Counted from the stretch's first letter, positions 1 through 8,722 are shown. The stretch is DNA of 64,000 nucleotides from Streptomyces griseicoloratus (GCF_014534645.1 NZ_JACVQF010000053.1:1-64000), one strand, 5' to 3'. Notes: generated by a model not told the origin, from the sequence alone. Program-made: numbers and translations.

Positions 1-75
1 CACCCCCACCGAAGCAGCACAGGCCGCCGCAGGCATCCCCGCCCAAGCGCCGCAGGCACCCGCAGGCATCCCCGC
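1..75. other. Window edge, no gene assigned
   Basis: I see no supportable gene in these bases. They hold two copies of a 14-base element (GCAGGCATCCCCGC) at 29-42 and 62-75, just beyond the stop codon of the serine hydrolase gene, so this may be a degenerate repeat spacer or the edge of a gene outside the window. Confidence 0.4.
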
Positions 76-1260
76 TCAGATGGACCGCACCGCCCCCGCC
101 ACCCGCGACGCCAGCGCCGCCCGTGGTGCGCTGTCCGGGGCCCGTCGCCGTGGGTGGACCGTGTTCGCCAGCAGGATCACGAACGTGTCCGTCGCCCGGT
201 CCAGCACCAGCATCGTGCCCGTGAAGCCCGTGTGCCCGGCCGCCCCCCGCCCCGCCAGCCGCCCCATGAACCACGGCTGGTCGAGGGCGAAGCCCAGCCC
301 CGGCGGGGCCAGCAGCAGGTCCACGAAGTCGGGCCCGAGGATGCGGGCCGGCCCGTACGCGCCGCCGGCGAGCAGCGCACGGCAGAACACCGCCAGGTCC
401 CGCGCGGTGGAGAACAGCCCGGCGTGCCCGGCCACGCCCCCCAGCGCCCAGGCGTTCTCGTCGTGCACGACCCCCCGCAGCATCCCCCGGTCCGCCTTGG
501 CCCACGGCCGCCGCTGGTCCTCCGTCGCCGCGGCGCCCGGACAGGGCCCGAACCGCGTCGCCGTCATCCCCAGCGGCCGGGTGATCCCGTCGTGGACGAG
601 GACGTCGAGGGTACGGCCGGTGATCCGTTCCAGGACCTGCTGGAGGAGCAGCATGTTCAGGTCGGAGTAGCGGTACGTGCCCGGCGGCACCGTCGGCGGC
701 TCCGCGCGCAGCAGCGCCAGCCGCGCCTCGTCGTCCGCGCAGTCGTACAGCGGCAGCTCGGGCCGCAGCCCGGAGGTGTGGGTGAGCAGCTGCCGCACCG
801 TGACGCCGCCCGTGGCCGCGCCCCGGAAGTCCGGCAGCAGGGCGCCGACCTCCGCGTCGATGCCGAGCGTGCCCCGTTCGATCTGCTGCACGGCGGCGAC
901 CGCCGTGAACAGCTTCGTCAGCGACGCCAGGTCGAAGGGCGTGCCGACGGTCATCGGCACCCGGGACCCGGCGGGCAGCTCCACCCCCGTGTCGGTCGAC
1001 GGGTCGTAGGACGCGTACCGCACGGCCCAGCCCGCCGCCTCCTCGACGGCGAGGACGGGCCCACGCCCGACGGCCACGACGACGCCCGGCGCCCAGGGGC
1101 GCTCCCCGGTGGTGAGGGCGTGGACCTCCCGCACGAGCCGGCTCAGCTCCTCGGGGTCGAGCCCGGCCCGTTCAGGGGTGTCGCTGCGCAGTCTCGGTGC
1201 GCTCAGCTCTCCACTCCCTCCGCGCTCGCACGCTCGCTCCGCTCGCTCGCCGTGCGGCAC
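76..1260 (-). CDS. Serine hydrolase, beta-lactamase/esterase family
   Basis: This predicted 394-residue enzyme belongs to the beta-lactamase-related serine hydrolase family (penicillin-binding-protein-like esterases and peptidases). The catalytic set is visible: S-L-T-K at residues 113-116 (nucleophile and general base), Y-S-D-L-N at 198-202, and H-T-G at 343-345 in place of KTG. No signal peptide or membrane segment is seen, so it is probably cytoplasmic. The substrate cannot be read from sequence. The GTG at 1260 is the only good start before the conserved region. It lies inside the end of the upstream efflux gene, giving a 58-base overlap and translational coupling. The longer open frame reaching 1899 is a shadow of that efflux gene. 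Confidence 0.85.
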   Translation of the reverse strand: MPHGERAERACERGGSGELSAPRLRSDTPERAGLDPEELSRLVREVHALTTGERPWAPGVVVAVGRGPVLAVEEAAGWAVRYASYDPSTDTGVELPAGSRVPMTVGTPFDLASLTKLFTAVAAVQQIERGTLGIDAEVGALLPDFRGAATGGVTVRQLLTHTSGLRPELPLYDCADDEARLALLRAEPPTVPPGTYRYSDLNMLLLQQVLERITGRTLDVLVHDGITRPLGMTATRFGPCPGAAATEDQRRPWAKADRGMLRGVVHDENAWALGGVAGHAGLFSTARDLAVFCRALLAGGAYGPARILGPDFVDLLLAPPGLGFALDQPWFMGRLAGRGAAGHTGFTGTMLVLDRATDTFVILLANTVHPRRRAPDSAPRAALASRVAGAVRSI

Positions 1261-2612
1261 ATTCCCACGAAGCAGCCCAGCGCCACCAGCGCCGCGCCGA
1301 GTTGGACGACGGCCATCGGCACGGCGGTGTCCTCCCCGGCGACGCCGACGAGCGGGGAGGCCACGGCGCCGATGAGGAAGGAGGACGTGCCGAGCAGCGC
1401 GGAGGCGGAGCCCGCCGAGTGCTTGACGCGCATCAGGGCGAGCGCCTGCGTGTTGGGCAGGGTGATGCCCATCGCGGACATCAGCACGAACAGCGCGGCG
1501 GCGACGGGCGCGAGCCCCACGTCGCCGAAGACGCCGAGGGCCATCACCAGCAGGGCCACCGCGGAGGCGATGACGACCGCGAGGCCGATGCCCAGCACCC
1601 GGTCCAGCCGCACCCGCCCCACCAGGACCTTGCCGTTGATCTGCCCGACCACGACCAGGCCGATCGAGTTGAGGCCGAACAGCAGACTGAACGTCTGCGG
1701 GGAGGCGCCGTAGATCTCCTGGACGACGAACGGGGAGGCCGAGATGTAGGCGAACAGCGAGGCGAAGGCGAAGCCGCCGGCGAGCATGTACCCGCTGAAG
1801 GCCCGATCGGCGAGCAGCGCCCGCATGGAGCGCAGGGCGTCCCCCACACCACCGCTGTGGCGCTCGGCGGCGGGCAGTGTCTCGGGAAGCCTCGCCCACA
1901 CCACCGCGCCCAGCAGCACGCCGACGACGGTGAGCACGACGAACACGCCCCGCCAGTCCGTCACGCGAAGGATCTGCCCGCCGATGAGCGGCGCGACGAC
2001 GGGGGCGACGCCGGAGATCAGCATGAGGGTGGAGAAGAAGCGGGCCATGGCCACGCCGTCGTACAGGTCACGGACGACGGCCCGTGCGATGACGATCGCG
2101 GCGGCACCCGCGAGCCCCTGCGCCAGCCGGAAGGCGACCAGCAGTTCGACGGTGGGCGCGAACGCGCACAGGGCGGTGGCGACGACGTAGACGGCGAGGC
2201 CGGCCAGCAGCGGACGCCTGCGGCCCCACTTGTCGCTCATCGGCCCGACCACGAGCTGGCCGAGGGCCATGCCGGCCAGGCAAGCGGTGAGCGTGAGCTG
2301 GACGGTCGCGGCGGGCGCGTGCAGGGACCTGGTGACCTCCGGGAGCGAGGGGAGGTACATGTCCATGGCCAGCGGCGGGGTGGCGGTCAGGCCGCCGAGG
2401 ACGAGCGTGACGAGCAGGCCGGCGCGGCGGTTGCCGCGCAGCGCGGAGACGGCCGGTTCCGTGTCCGGTCCGGCCGCCTGCGGTGCGTTCGATGTGATGC
2501 CCGGTGATGTGTCCCGTGCGACGTCGGACGACGCGTTCGATGACGCGTTCGGTGACGTGTGCGATGACGCGTGCGGTGACGTATGCGGTATGGACGGCCC
2601 GCGCTCGGGCAT
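1203..2612 (-). CDS. MFS drug efflux transporter, Bcr/CflA type
   Basis: A 469-residue major facilitator transporter of the Bcr/CflA drug-resistance group, expected to be an inner-membrane 12-helix proton antiporter. The first helix carries the P-x-A-M-D-M-Y-L-P signature typical of this group. Loop 2-3 has G-P-M-S-D-K-W-G-R-R, the MFS loop motif. The start at 2612 follows a strong AGGGAGGGG ribosome site; an ATG 30 bases further upstream lacks one. The first 45 residues are a low-complexity Ser/Thr/His/Asn tail encoded by a 12-base tandem repeat, which is unusual for the family. The gene overlaps the downstream serine hydrolase, so the two are probably co-transcribed. The drug or metabolite exported is unknown. 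Confidence 0.9.
   Translation of the reverse strand: MPERGPSIPHTSPHASSHTSPNASSNASSDVARDTSPGITSNAPQAAGPDTEPAVSALRGNRRAGLLVTLVLGGLTATPPLAMDMYLPSLPEVTRSLHAPAATVQLTLTACLAGMALGQLVVGPMSDKWGRRRPLLAGLAVYVVATALCAFAPTVELLVAFRLAQGLAGAAAIVIARAVVRDLYDGVAMARFFSTLMLISGVAPVVAPLIGGQILRVTDWRGVFVVLTVVGVLLGAVVWARLPETLPAAERHSGGVGDALRSMRALLADRAFSGYMLAGGFAFASLFAYISASPFVVQEIYGASPQTFSLLFGLNSIGLVVVGQINGKVLVGRVRLDRVLGIGLAVVIASAVALLVMALGVFGDVGLAPVAAALFVLMSAMGITLPNTQALALMRVKHSAGSASALLGTSSFLIGAVASPLVGVAGEDTAVPMAVVQLGAALVALGCFVGMCRTASERSERASAEGVES
2527..2586 (-). repeat. 12-bp tandem repeat inside the efflux gene
   Basis: Five imperfect 12-base units (for example GATGACGCGTTC on the plus strand) lie end to end at 2527, 2539, 2551, 2563 and 2575. 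On the minus strand they encode four-residue units such as H-T-S-P, H-A-S-S and N-A-S-S in the cytoplasmic N-terminal tail of the transporter. The unit length keeps the frame, so copy number can vary without breaking the gene. Confidence 0.85.
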
Positions 2613-2709
2613 GTGCCCCTCCCTGTTCGACAGATCCGGCACCTATGCTCTCAGCTCGAACGGCCCGAACGGACGGACCGGTACGAACGTGAGTGAGGGT
2701 GGGGCACGG

Positions 2710-3753
2710 GTGAACGGGCAGAGGGTGCGCTGGGGGGTCCTTGCGACCGGCGGGATGGCGGCGACGTTCACGGCGGATCTCGTCGATCTGCCGGAGGCGG
2801 AGGTCGTGGCGGTGGCCTCGCGGTCACAGGAGTCGGCGAAGGCGTTCGCGGAGCGGTTCGGGATACCGCGGGCGTACGGCGACTGGGAGTCGCTGGCCCG
2901 GGACGAGGACGTGGACGTGGTGTACGTCGCCACTCCGCACTCGGCGCACCGGGCGGCCGCCGGCCTGTGCCTGGAGGCCGGCCGGAACGTGCTGTGCGAG
3001 AAGCCGTTCACGCTGAACGTGCGCGAGGCCGAGGAGCTGGTCGCCCTCGCCCGCGAGCGCGGGAGCTTCCTGATGGAAGCGATGTGGATGTACTGCAACC
3101 CGCTGGTGCGGCGGCTGAAGAAGCTGGTGGACGACGGCGCGATCGGCGAAGTGCGCAGCATACAGGCGGACTTCGGGCTCGCCGGCCCCTTCCCTCCGTC
3201 GCACCGGCTGCGGGACCCGGCGCAGGGCGGCGGCGCGCTGCTCGATCTGGGCGTCTACCCGGTGTCGTTCGCGCAGCTGCTGCTCGGTGAGCCGTCGGAC
3301 ATCGTGGCGCGGGCGGTGCTCTCCGAGGAGGGCGTGGACCTCCAGACGGGCGCCCTGCTCTCCTACGACAGCGGCGCCCTGGCGTCGGTGCACTGCTCCA
3401 TCATCGGCGGTACGCCGAACTCCGCCTCGGTCACCGGCTCCAAGGGCCGCATCGACGTGCCGTACGGCTTCTTCTTCCCGGACCGGCTGGTGCTGCACCG
3501 GGACGGCCGCGACCCGGAGGAGTTCGCGGCCGACCCGGCGGACGGGCCCCGGGCCAGCCTCAAGCACGAGGCCCGGGAGGTGATGCGGGCCCTGCGGGCC
3601 GGCGAGACCGAGTCCCCGCTGGTCCCGCTCGACGGCACGCTGGCCGTGATGCGGACGCTCGACGCGATCCGGGACCGCGTCGGCGTCCGCTACCCCGGCG
3701 AGACGGACGAGCCGGACGAGAAGGAGAAGGACCTCCAGGTCACGCCGGCTTGA
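2710..3753 (+). CDS. Gfo/Idh/MocA family oxidoreductase
   Basis: A 347-residue NAD(P)-dependent dehydrogenase of the Gfo/Idh/MocA family, whose members act on sugars, inositols or related polyols. The N-terminal Rossmann fold begins with G-V-L-A-T-G-G-M-A at residues 9-17. The catalytic lysine motif C-E-K-P-F is at 96-100, and the C-terminal domain carries G-G-G-A-L-L-D-L-G-V-Y-P around 173-184, with the usual Asp and Tyr. The GTG at 2710 follows GAGGGTGGGG at good spacing; an in-frame GTG at 2692 is less likely. It is divergent from the efflux gene and convergent with the PhoD gene, with which it shares 14 bases of tail. The substrate is not deducible. Confidence 0.88.
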   Translation: MNGQRVRWGVLATGGMAATFTADLVDLPEAEVVAVASRSQESAKAFAERFGIPRAYGDWESLARDEDVDVVYVATPHSAHRAAAGLCLEAGRNVLCEKPFTLNVREAEELVALARERGSFLMEAMWMYCNPLVRRLKKLVDDGAIGEVRSIQADFGLAGPFPPSHRLRDPAQGGGALLDLGVYPVSFAQLLLGEPSDIVARAVLSEEGVDLQTGALLSYDSGALASVHCSIIGGTPNSASVTGSKGRIDVPYGFFFPDRLVLHRDGRDPEEFAADPADGPRASLKHEAREVMRALRAGETESPLVPLDGTLAVMRTLDAIRDRVGVRYPGETDEPDEKEKDLQVTPA

Positions 3754-5380
3754 GGCCCTGCTCCCCCACCTCCGTCACGAAGGACGCGGCGGTCGTGAGC
3801 GGCGCGCCCTCGGTGGTCACGTGGGACACCGTCTTGAAGTCGGCGCGCGCCAGCTCGCGGCCCAGCGTCACCGTGGCGTAGCCGCGCTGCCCGTTGAAGA
3901 ACTTCAGGTGCGGGTTGGCGGTCATGAGGGTGTCCCAGTTGGAGGGCTTCTCGGAGCCGTTGCCGCCACTGGTGATGGACGTGGTGACGATCTCCGTGCC
4001 CATGGTCTTCGACCCGGGGTCGGAGAAGTCGCGCTTGATGTCGAAGCCGTAGTGCACGTGCACGTCGCCGGTGAGGACCATGAGGTTCTCGATGCCGGCG
4101 GCCTGCGCACCGGCCAGCACCCGCTCGCGGGAGGCCGGGTAGCCGTCCCAGGAGTCCATGGAGACCTTGGAGGGCAGGGTGGTGGAGTTGTACCGCTGCG
4201 AGAAGGTGACCTGCTGCGGCACGACGTTCCACACGGCGTTGGACCGGTGCCAGCCGTTGATCAGCCAGCGCTCCTGGGCGTCGCCGGTCAGGGTGCGCGC
4301 CGGGTCCTCGGACTCGGGGCCGGAGAACTGCCAGCCGTCGCCGTATGCCTGGTTGGAGCGGTACTGGCGGGTGTCGAGCACGTCGAACTGGGCCAGCCGG
4401 CCCCAGTGCAGGCGGCGGTAGAGCTGGAGGTCGGGGCCCTCGGGCAGCTGCGGGCGGCGCAGCGGCATGTTCTCCCAGTAGGCGCGGTAGGCGGCGGCCC
4501 GGCGGAGCAGGAACTCCTCCGGCGGGACGCTGTTCTCCGGGGTGTCGTCCGCGTAGTTGTTCTCGGTCTCGTGGTCGTCCCAGGTGACGACGAAGGGGTG
4601 TGCGGCGTGCGCGGCCCGCAGGTCGGCGTCCGACTTGTAGAGGGCGTACCGCAGCCGGTAGTCCTCCAACGTCACGGTCTCGCGGTTGAACAGCGCGGGC
4701 AGGGTGCCGGTGGGGTAGGCGCGGGCGCCGCCGGCGGAGTTGACGGCGTACTCGTAGAGGTAGTCGCCGAGGTGGAAGACGACGTCGACGTCCTCCTGGG
4801 CCAGGTGCCGGTAGGCGGTGTAGTAGCCCTGGTCGTAGCGCTGGCAGGAGACCAGTCCGAAGGTGAGGCCGCCGGTGCGGCTCTGGCGCGGGGGCGCGGT
4901 GCGGGTGCGGCCGGCCGGGCTGACCCAGCGGCCGGCGCGGAAGCGGTAGTAGTAGACGTGGCCGGGGGCGAGGTGGTCGACGTCCACGTGCACGGTGTGG
5001 TGGAACTCGGGGTGCGCGGTGGCCGTACCGCGTCTGACGACGCGTCGGAACCGCTCGTCGAGGGCGACCTCCCAGCTCACGGAGACGCGCTGGGCGGGCA
5101 GTCCGCTGTCGGCCTGGTACGGGGCGGGGGCCAGGCGCGTCCAGAGCAGGACGGAGTCGGGCAGCGGGTCGCCGGAGGCGACGCCGAGGGTGAACGGGTC
5201 GTCGGTGAGCTGGGCCGGGTCGAGTTCGGCGGCGCTCGCGGTGCCGGCGGCCGGCAGGTTCACGGAGAAGGCGAGTGCGGCGGCGGCGCCGGTGACGGTC
5301 AGGAAGCGACGGCGGCCCAGGTTCCGGGCGGCGGCGCGGAGTTCGGGCGCGTGGTGGGGCTGGTGGTTCGCGGGTGACAT
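3740..5380 (-). CDS. phoD: Alkaline phosphatase D (PhoD), Tat-exported
   Basis: A 546-residue secreted metallophosphatase of the PhoD family, which releases phosphate from phosphomono- and diesters outside the cell using calcium and iron. A twin-arginine signal is visible: R-R-R-F-L-T at 23-28, a hydrophobic stretch, then an A-S-A-A cleavage region near 50. Metal-site motifs follow in order: F-H-L-G-D-Y-L-Y-E-Y, T-W-D-D-H-E-T-E-N-N, N-G-W-H and L-T-G-D-V-H-V-H-Y. The ATG at 5380 has a GGGGAGGAAC ribosome site; an open frame extending to 5452 is not needed. Three 11-base repeats upstream resemble a PHO box, consistent with induction on phosphate starvation. The 3' end overlaps the convergent oxidoreductase gene. 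Confidence 0.93.
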   Translation of the reverse strand: MSPANHQPHHAPELRAAARNLGRRRFLTVTGAAAALAFSVNLPAAGTASAAELDPAQLTDDPFTLGVASGDPLPDSVLLWTRLAPAPYQADSGLPAQRVSVSWEVALDERFRRVVRRGTATAHPEFHHTVHVDVDHLAPGHVYYYRFRAGRWVSPAGRTRTAPPRQSRTGGLTFGLVSCQRYDQGYYTAYRHLAQEDVDVVFHLGDYLYEYAVNSAGGARAYPTGTLPALFNRETVTLEDYRLRYALYKSDADLRAAHAAHPFVVTWDDHETENNYADDTPENSVPPEEFLLRRAAAYRAYWENMPLRRPQLPEGPDLQLYRRLHWGRLAQFDVLDTRQYRSNQAYGDGWQFSGPESEDPARTLTGDAQERWLINGWHRSNAVWNVVPQQVTFSQRYNSTTLPSKVSMDSWDGYPASRERVLAGAQAAGIENLMVLTGDVHVHYGFDIKRDFSDPGSKTMGTEIVTTSITSGGNGSEKPSNWDTLMTANPHLKFFNGQRGYATVTLGRELARADFKTVSHVTTEGAPLTTAASFVTEVGEQGLKPA

Positions 5381-5444
5381 CCGTTCCTCCCCTTGCGGTA
5401 GATGCAAGGGGCATTCGAAGGGCCGGGGACGACCGCCGCTTGGC

Positions 5445-5477
5445 GCGAACATGACGGACGCATGGCGGACGGATGAG
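5445..5477 (-). promoter_or_regulatory. Possible PHO box (11-bp direct repeats)
   Basis: Three adjacent 11-base units (plus-strand 5445-5455, 5456-5466, 5467-5477) lie 65-97 bases upstream of the phoD start. On the minus strand they read CTCATCCGTCC, GCCATGCGTCC and GTCATGTTCGC. Streptomyces PhoP binds 11-base direct repeats of the general form GTTCACCC plus a less conserved tail, so these are candidate PhoP sites. The match is partial, hence the modest confidence. Confidence 0.35.
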
Positions 5478-5512
5478 TTCCGCCTGATGACCCACGCGTA
5501 CGCTGCCGACCC

Positions 5513-6298
5513 ATGAACACCGTGAGAACCACCGACAAGGAAACGGCCGGCCCCGCGAGGATCGCCGTGGTCACAGGCGCCGGCTCCGGCATCGGCCGCG
5601 CGGTCGCCGTCGAACTGCTGCGCGCCGGCTGGTCACTGGCGCTCGCCGGCCGGCGCACCGGGACCCTGGAGGAGACGGCCGCGCTCGTACCCGGCGGCGA
5701 CGCGCTCTGCGTCCGGGCCGACGTGTCGCGGCCCGAGGACGTGACGGCGCTGTTCGCCGCCGTGCGCGACCGCTTCGGGCGGCTGGACCTGCTGTTCAAC
5801 AACGCGGGGACGTTCGGCCCCGGCGGCGTGCCGGTCGAGGACCTGCCCTACGACGCGTGGCGGCACGTGGTGGACACCAACCTCAACGGGGCGTTCCTGT
5901 GCGCGCAGGCGGCGTACCGGCAGATGAAGGAGCAGGACCCGCAGGGCGGCCGGATCATCAACAACGGCTCGATCTCCGCGCACACCCCCCGCCCGCACTC
6001 GGTGGCGTACACGGCGACGAAGCACGCGCTGACGGGCCTGACCAAGTCGCTGTCGCTGGACGGCCGCCCCTACGGGATCGCGGTCGGCCAGATCGACATC
6101 GGCAACGCGGCGACGGACATGACGGCCCGTATGCAGACCGGCGCGCTGCAGGCCAACGGGGAGATCGCCCCCGAGCCGGTGATGGACGTCGCCGACGTGG
6201 CGCGCACGGTGCGGCACATGGCGGAGCTGCCGCTGGAGGCCAACGTGCAGTTCGCGACGGTCATGGCGACGGCGATGCCGTACGTGGGGCGCGGCTGA
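5513..6298 (+). CDS. Short-chain dehydrogenase/reductase
   Basis: A 261-residue classical SDR. The cofactor glycine motif T-G-A-G-S-G-I-G lies at 21-28, N-N-A-G at 96-99, and the catalytic Ser (S153 or S155), Tyr166 and Lys170 (Y-T-A-T-K) are intact. The acid at the end of beta-strand 2 is replaced by A-G-R-R-T-G, which suggests NADP(H) preference. The gene is divergent from phoD across a 132-base spacer. The ATG at 5513 is the natural start just ahead of the conserved fold. The substrate is unknown. Confidence 0.88.
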   Translation: MNTVRTTDKETAGPARIAVVTGAGSGIGRAVAVELLRAGWSLALAGRRTGTLEETAALVPGGDALCVRADVSRPEDVTALFAAVRDRFGRLDLLFNNAGTFGPGGVPVEDLPYDAWRHVVDTNLNGAFLCAQAAYRQMKEQDPQGGRIINNGSISAHTPRPHSVAYTATKHALTGLTKSLSLDGRPYGIAVGQIDIGNAATDMTARMQTGALQANGEIAPEPVMDVADVARTVRHMAELPLEANVQFATVMATAMPYVGRG

Positions 6299-6617
6299 GG
6301 GGCGGGCCGGGACGCACAGCCGATGCACAAGCCGGTGCGCTGGAACCGATATACACAAACGGAATTAGTGATTCCGAACTATTGCGGCCGGCAACGGACT
6401 TATGCTCAACTCTCCTTCACCAGAGCTTCACACTTGGAGCCCCGGCCTTCCGTAACCGTCCCGAGCCATACCGAGGGGGGAGGGCGGCGGCCGTTCCGCC
6501 GCACCGGGCGGGGGTGGACCTCGCGCGGGGACGCGGGGTGCGCACCGGCGGGCGGAACGGCCGCCGCGTACCGCGGTACGCCCGCCTCCTGCGCTGCGTG
6601 CGCCCCGCGCCGGACGC
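6299..6617. other. Intergenic region with dyad and long inverted repeat
   Basis: No convincing gene lies in this 319-base gap. Its left part (6330-6480) is less GC-rich than the surroundings and looks like promoter or leader DNA. It includes the dyad CGGAAT-N5-ATTCCG at 6360-6376. The right part contains a perfect 17-base inverted repeat (6484-6500 with 6551-6567) and then the 14-base palindrome CGTACCGCGGTACG at 6567-6580. A small plus-strand frame starting at 6323 runs into the oppositely oriented reductase gene and is not supported. The region may be the leader of a gene that has been lost. Confidence 0.5.
6484..6567. repeat. Perfect 17-bp inverted repeat
   Basis: The arm GCGGCGGCCGTTCCGCC at 6484-6500 is perfectly complementary to 6551-6567, with a 50-base loop. 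It could form a long hairpin at the convergent end between the SDR and reductase genes and may act as a bidirectional terminator, or it may mark the ends of a small mobile or deleted element. Confidence 0.75.
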
Positions 6618-7628
6618 CTACCGCCCGAGGATCCGGTCGACCTCGGCCATCTGCCCGGCCGTCAGCGGCCCCTTCGCCAGCGCCCCCGCGTTCTCCTCGG
6701 CCTGCGCCACCGAACGGAACCCGGGGATCGGCACGGTGCGCGGACTGCGGGCCCACAGCCAGCCGAGGGCGCCCTGGGCGAGCGTACGGCCGTCCGCGGT
6801 GAGGACGTCCCTGAGCGCCTCGACGCGGGCCAGCCACCGGGGGTCGGCGCCGCCCCCCTCGCCGAAGCCCGGCAGCCAGGCCGGCGGCCTGCTCCGGATG
6901 TCCCCGGCCTCCAGGGCCCGGCCGCCCGCGTGCCCGCCGGTGAGCAGCCCCATGGCGAGCGGGCTGCGGTTGACGCTCGCGAGGCCCGCCTCCTCGCACA
7001 GGGCGATCATCTCCGGCGCGTCCTGGAGCACATTGGCCCGGTGCTGCACGGCCGCGCAGTGCTCCCCGGCGGCGAACACGGCGGCCCGTCCGGGGTCGTC
7101 GGTGCTCCATGCGTACGCCCGCACCATCCCTTCCCGTACGAACTCCTCGCACTCTTCCCGGAGTTCGGCGGCGCGTTCGACGTCGGCGTCGGCGAGGTGG
7201 AGCTGGTAGAGATCGACGTGGTCGGTGCCCAGGCGCCGGAGCGAGGCGGTCAGCGCGCGGCGGGCGTACGCGGGCGAGTCGTCGCTGCCGGTGAGGGTGC
7301 GGGTCTCCGCGTCGAAGACGTTGCCCCATTTGGTGGCGAGGACCACGTCATCGCGACGCCTGCCGAGGGCGCGGCCCAGCAGGCGTTCGCTGTGTCCGGT
7401 GCCGTAGACGTCGGCCGTGTCGAAGAAGGTGACGCCCAGGTCGAGGGCGCGCCGCACGGCCCGCACGCACTCCTCGTCGTCGACCCGGCCCCAGCCGAGC
7501 GGCTGCCCGTCGGCGGACTGCCACTCGCCGCCGATCGCCCAGCAGCCGAAGCCGAGGGCGCTGACGTCGATTCCGCTGCGGCCGAGTGTCCTGGTAGTAC
7601 CCGTGCTGTCGGTCCCGGTGTTCTCCAT
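6618..7628 (-). CDS. Aldo/keto reductase
   Basis: A 336-residue NADPH-dependent aldo/keto reductase with a TIM-barrel fold. The catalytic tetrad is present: Asp70 (F-F-D-T-A-D-V-Y-G), Tyr75, Lys100 (A-T-K-W-G) and His144 (Y-Q-L-H). The C-terminal cofactor segment R-T-V-P-I-P-G-F-R is also intact. It lies 52 bases downstream of the NTF2-like gene on the same strand, so the two probably form a short operon. The substrate is not predictable. Confidence 0.9.
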   Translation of the reverse strand: MENTGTDSTGTTRTLGRSGIDVSALGFGCWAIGGEWQSADGQPLGWGRVDDEECVRAVRRALDLGVTFFDTADVYGTGHSERLLGRALGRRRDDVVLATKWGNVFDAETRTLTGSDDSPAYARRALTASLRRLGTDHVDLYQLHLADADVERAAELREECEEFVREGMVRAYAWSTDDPGRAAVFAAGEHCAAVQHRANVLQDAPEMIALCEEAGLASVNRSPLAMGLLTGGHAGGRALEAGDIRSRPPAWLPGFGEGGGADPRWLARVEALRDVLTADGRTLAQGALGWLWARSPRTVPIPGFRSVAQAEENAGALAKGPLTAGQMAEVDRILGR

Positions 7629-7680
7629 GCCCGGGACGCTAGGACTTGGAGCGCACGCGAGGACAAGCCCGGCGGTGCGT

Positions 7681-8007
7681 TCAGGCCTGCTCGGTCTCGA
7701 ATCGCGAGATCTTCCCGTCGTCCTCCACGGTGAACGTCCACCGGGTGCGCATCTCGCCCCAGGTGTCGTTGCTGTAGCGGGCGATGAGGGCGCGGCCGCC
7801 GTTCGACTCGCGGTCGACCTCCATGTGGCCGTGGGTGGAGAAGATCTCCCGGTCGATCCAGTCGTCGAGGTCGCGGTCGGAGCCGTCGTCGGCCATGGTG
7901 GCGCCGGGGGCGAGGAGTTCCATGAACGCCTCGCGGTCGTGGGCGTTGACGGCGGCGACGAAGGCGCGGACGGCCGGGTCGCTGAGTCGGGTCGTCTGAA
8001 TCGTCAT
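7681..8007 (-). CDS. NTF2-like / SnoaL-like small protein
   Basis: A 108-residue protein of the NTF2-like cone-shaped fold, with the typical opening V-R-A-F-V-A-A-V-N-A-H-D and a beta-rich second half ending F-T-V-E-D-D-G-K-I. Members act as isomerases, cyclases, dehydratases or ligand-binding proteins; no catalytic residues can be assigned here. The start at 8007 is preferred over the ATG 15 bases upstream because it opens directly into the fold. It heads a likely two-gene operon with the aldo/keto reductase and is divergent from the doxX-like gene. Confidence 0.75.
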   Translation of the reverse strand: MTIQTTRLSDPAVRAFVAAVNAHDREAFMELLAPGATMADDGSDRDLDDWIDREIFSTHGHMEVDRESNGGRALIARYSNDTWGEMRTRWTFTVEDDGKISRFETEQA

Positions 8008-8129
8008 GCCGCTCAGCGTCACACCGGCTCACCGGCCCCGCCACCCGAACGGCGTCCGTGACGGGCCGCCGGAAGGCGTCCGGTGCGACGGTGGGAAGGC
8101 GAGCCACCGCTGCCTTCGAAGGAGCCGAC

Positions 8130-8672
8130 GTGACCTGTTACGACCGACGCGATCTCGGTCTGCTGCTGCTCCGTCTGGGTACGGGCGGCGTCCTGGCCGC
8201 GCACGGCGCGCAGAAGCTGTTCGGCTGGTTCGGCGGCCACGGGATCGAGGGAACCGGCCAGTTCATGGAGTCCGTCGGCTATGTCCCCGGCAAGGCGAGC
8301 GCCACCGCCGCGGGACTCACGGAGGCCGGAGGCGGGATGCTACTGGCCCTGGGCCTGGCCACCCCGGCCGCGGGTGCGGCGGCGGCCGGCGCGATGGCGG
8401 GCGCCGCGGCGGTGCACGCCCCGAACGGCTTCTTCGCGCAGTCCGGCGGCTACGAGTACGCGGCGTCCCTGGGCCTGACGGCCGCCGGCCTCGCGGTCAC
8501 CGGCCCCGGCCGCCTGTCCCTGGACCAGGTGCTCGGGCACGCCGTCAACCGGAGCTGGATGGTCCCGGCGGCGTTCGCGGCGACGGCCGCCGCGACGGCC
8601 CTGGTGGTCGGGGCGCGGAACCGGCGGGTGCGGAAGGCGGCGGAGGGCGAGCAGCAACCCCTGTTCGAGTGA
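8130..8672 (+). CDS. DoxX family membrane protein
   Basis: A 180-residue integral membrane protein of the DoxX/DoxD family with about four hydrophobic helices. The family hallmarks R-L-G-T-G-G-V-L-A-A-H-G-A-Q-K-L-F-G-W-F-G-G are near the N-terminus. DoxX proteins are linked to thiol or redox homeostasis at the membrane in actinobacteria. The start is the GTG at 8130, preceded by a GAAGGAG ribosome site 6 bases away; the open frame from 8058 lacks one. A short basic tail follows the last helix. Confidence 0.85.
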   Translation: MTCYDRRDLGLLLLRLGTGGVLAAHGAQKLFGWFGGHGIEGTGQFMESVGYVPGKASATAAGLTEAGGGMLLALGLATPAAGAAAAGAMAGAAAVHAPNGFFAQSGGYEYAASLGLTAAGLAVTGPGRLSLDQVLGHAVNRSWMVPAAFAATAAATALVVGARNRRVRKAAEGEQQPLFE

Positions 8673-8722
8673 CGCACCTGCGTTCCGTCCGGCCGCCCGA
8701 CCGTCCGTGGCAGGCTGCCCGC

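Noticed and set aside
154-1713. Long plus-strand open frame of 519 codons
   Set aside because: It is the antisense shadow of the serine hydrolase and efflux genes; its composition is Arg/Pro/His-rich with no domain.
6323-6802. Plus-strand small gene after the SDR
   Set aside because: It has no ribosome site, low-complexity C-terminus, and collides with the well-supported reductase gene on the other strand.
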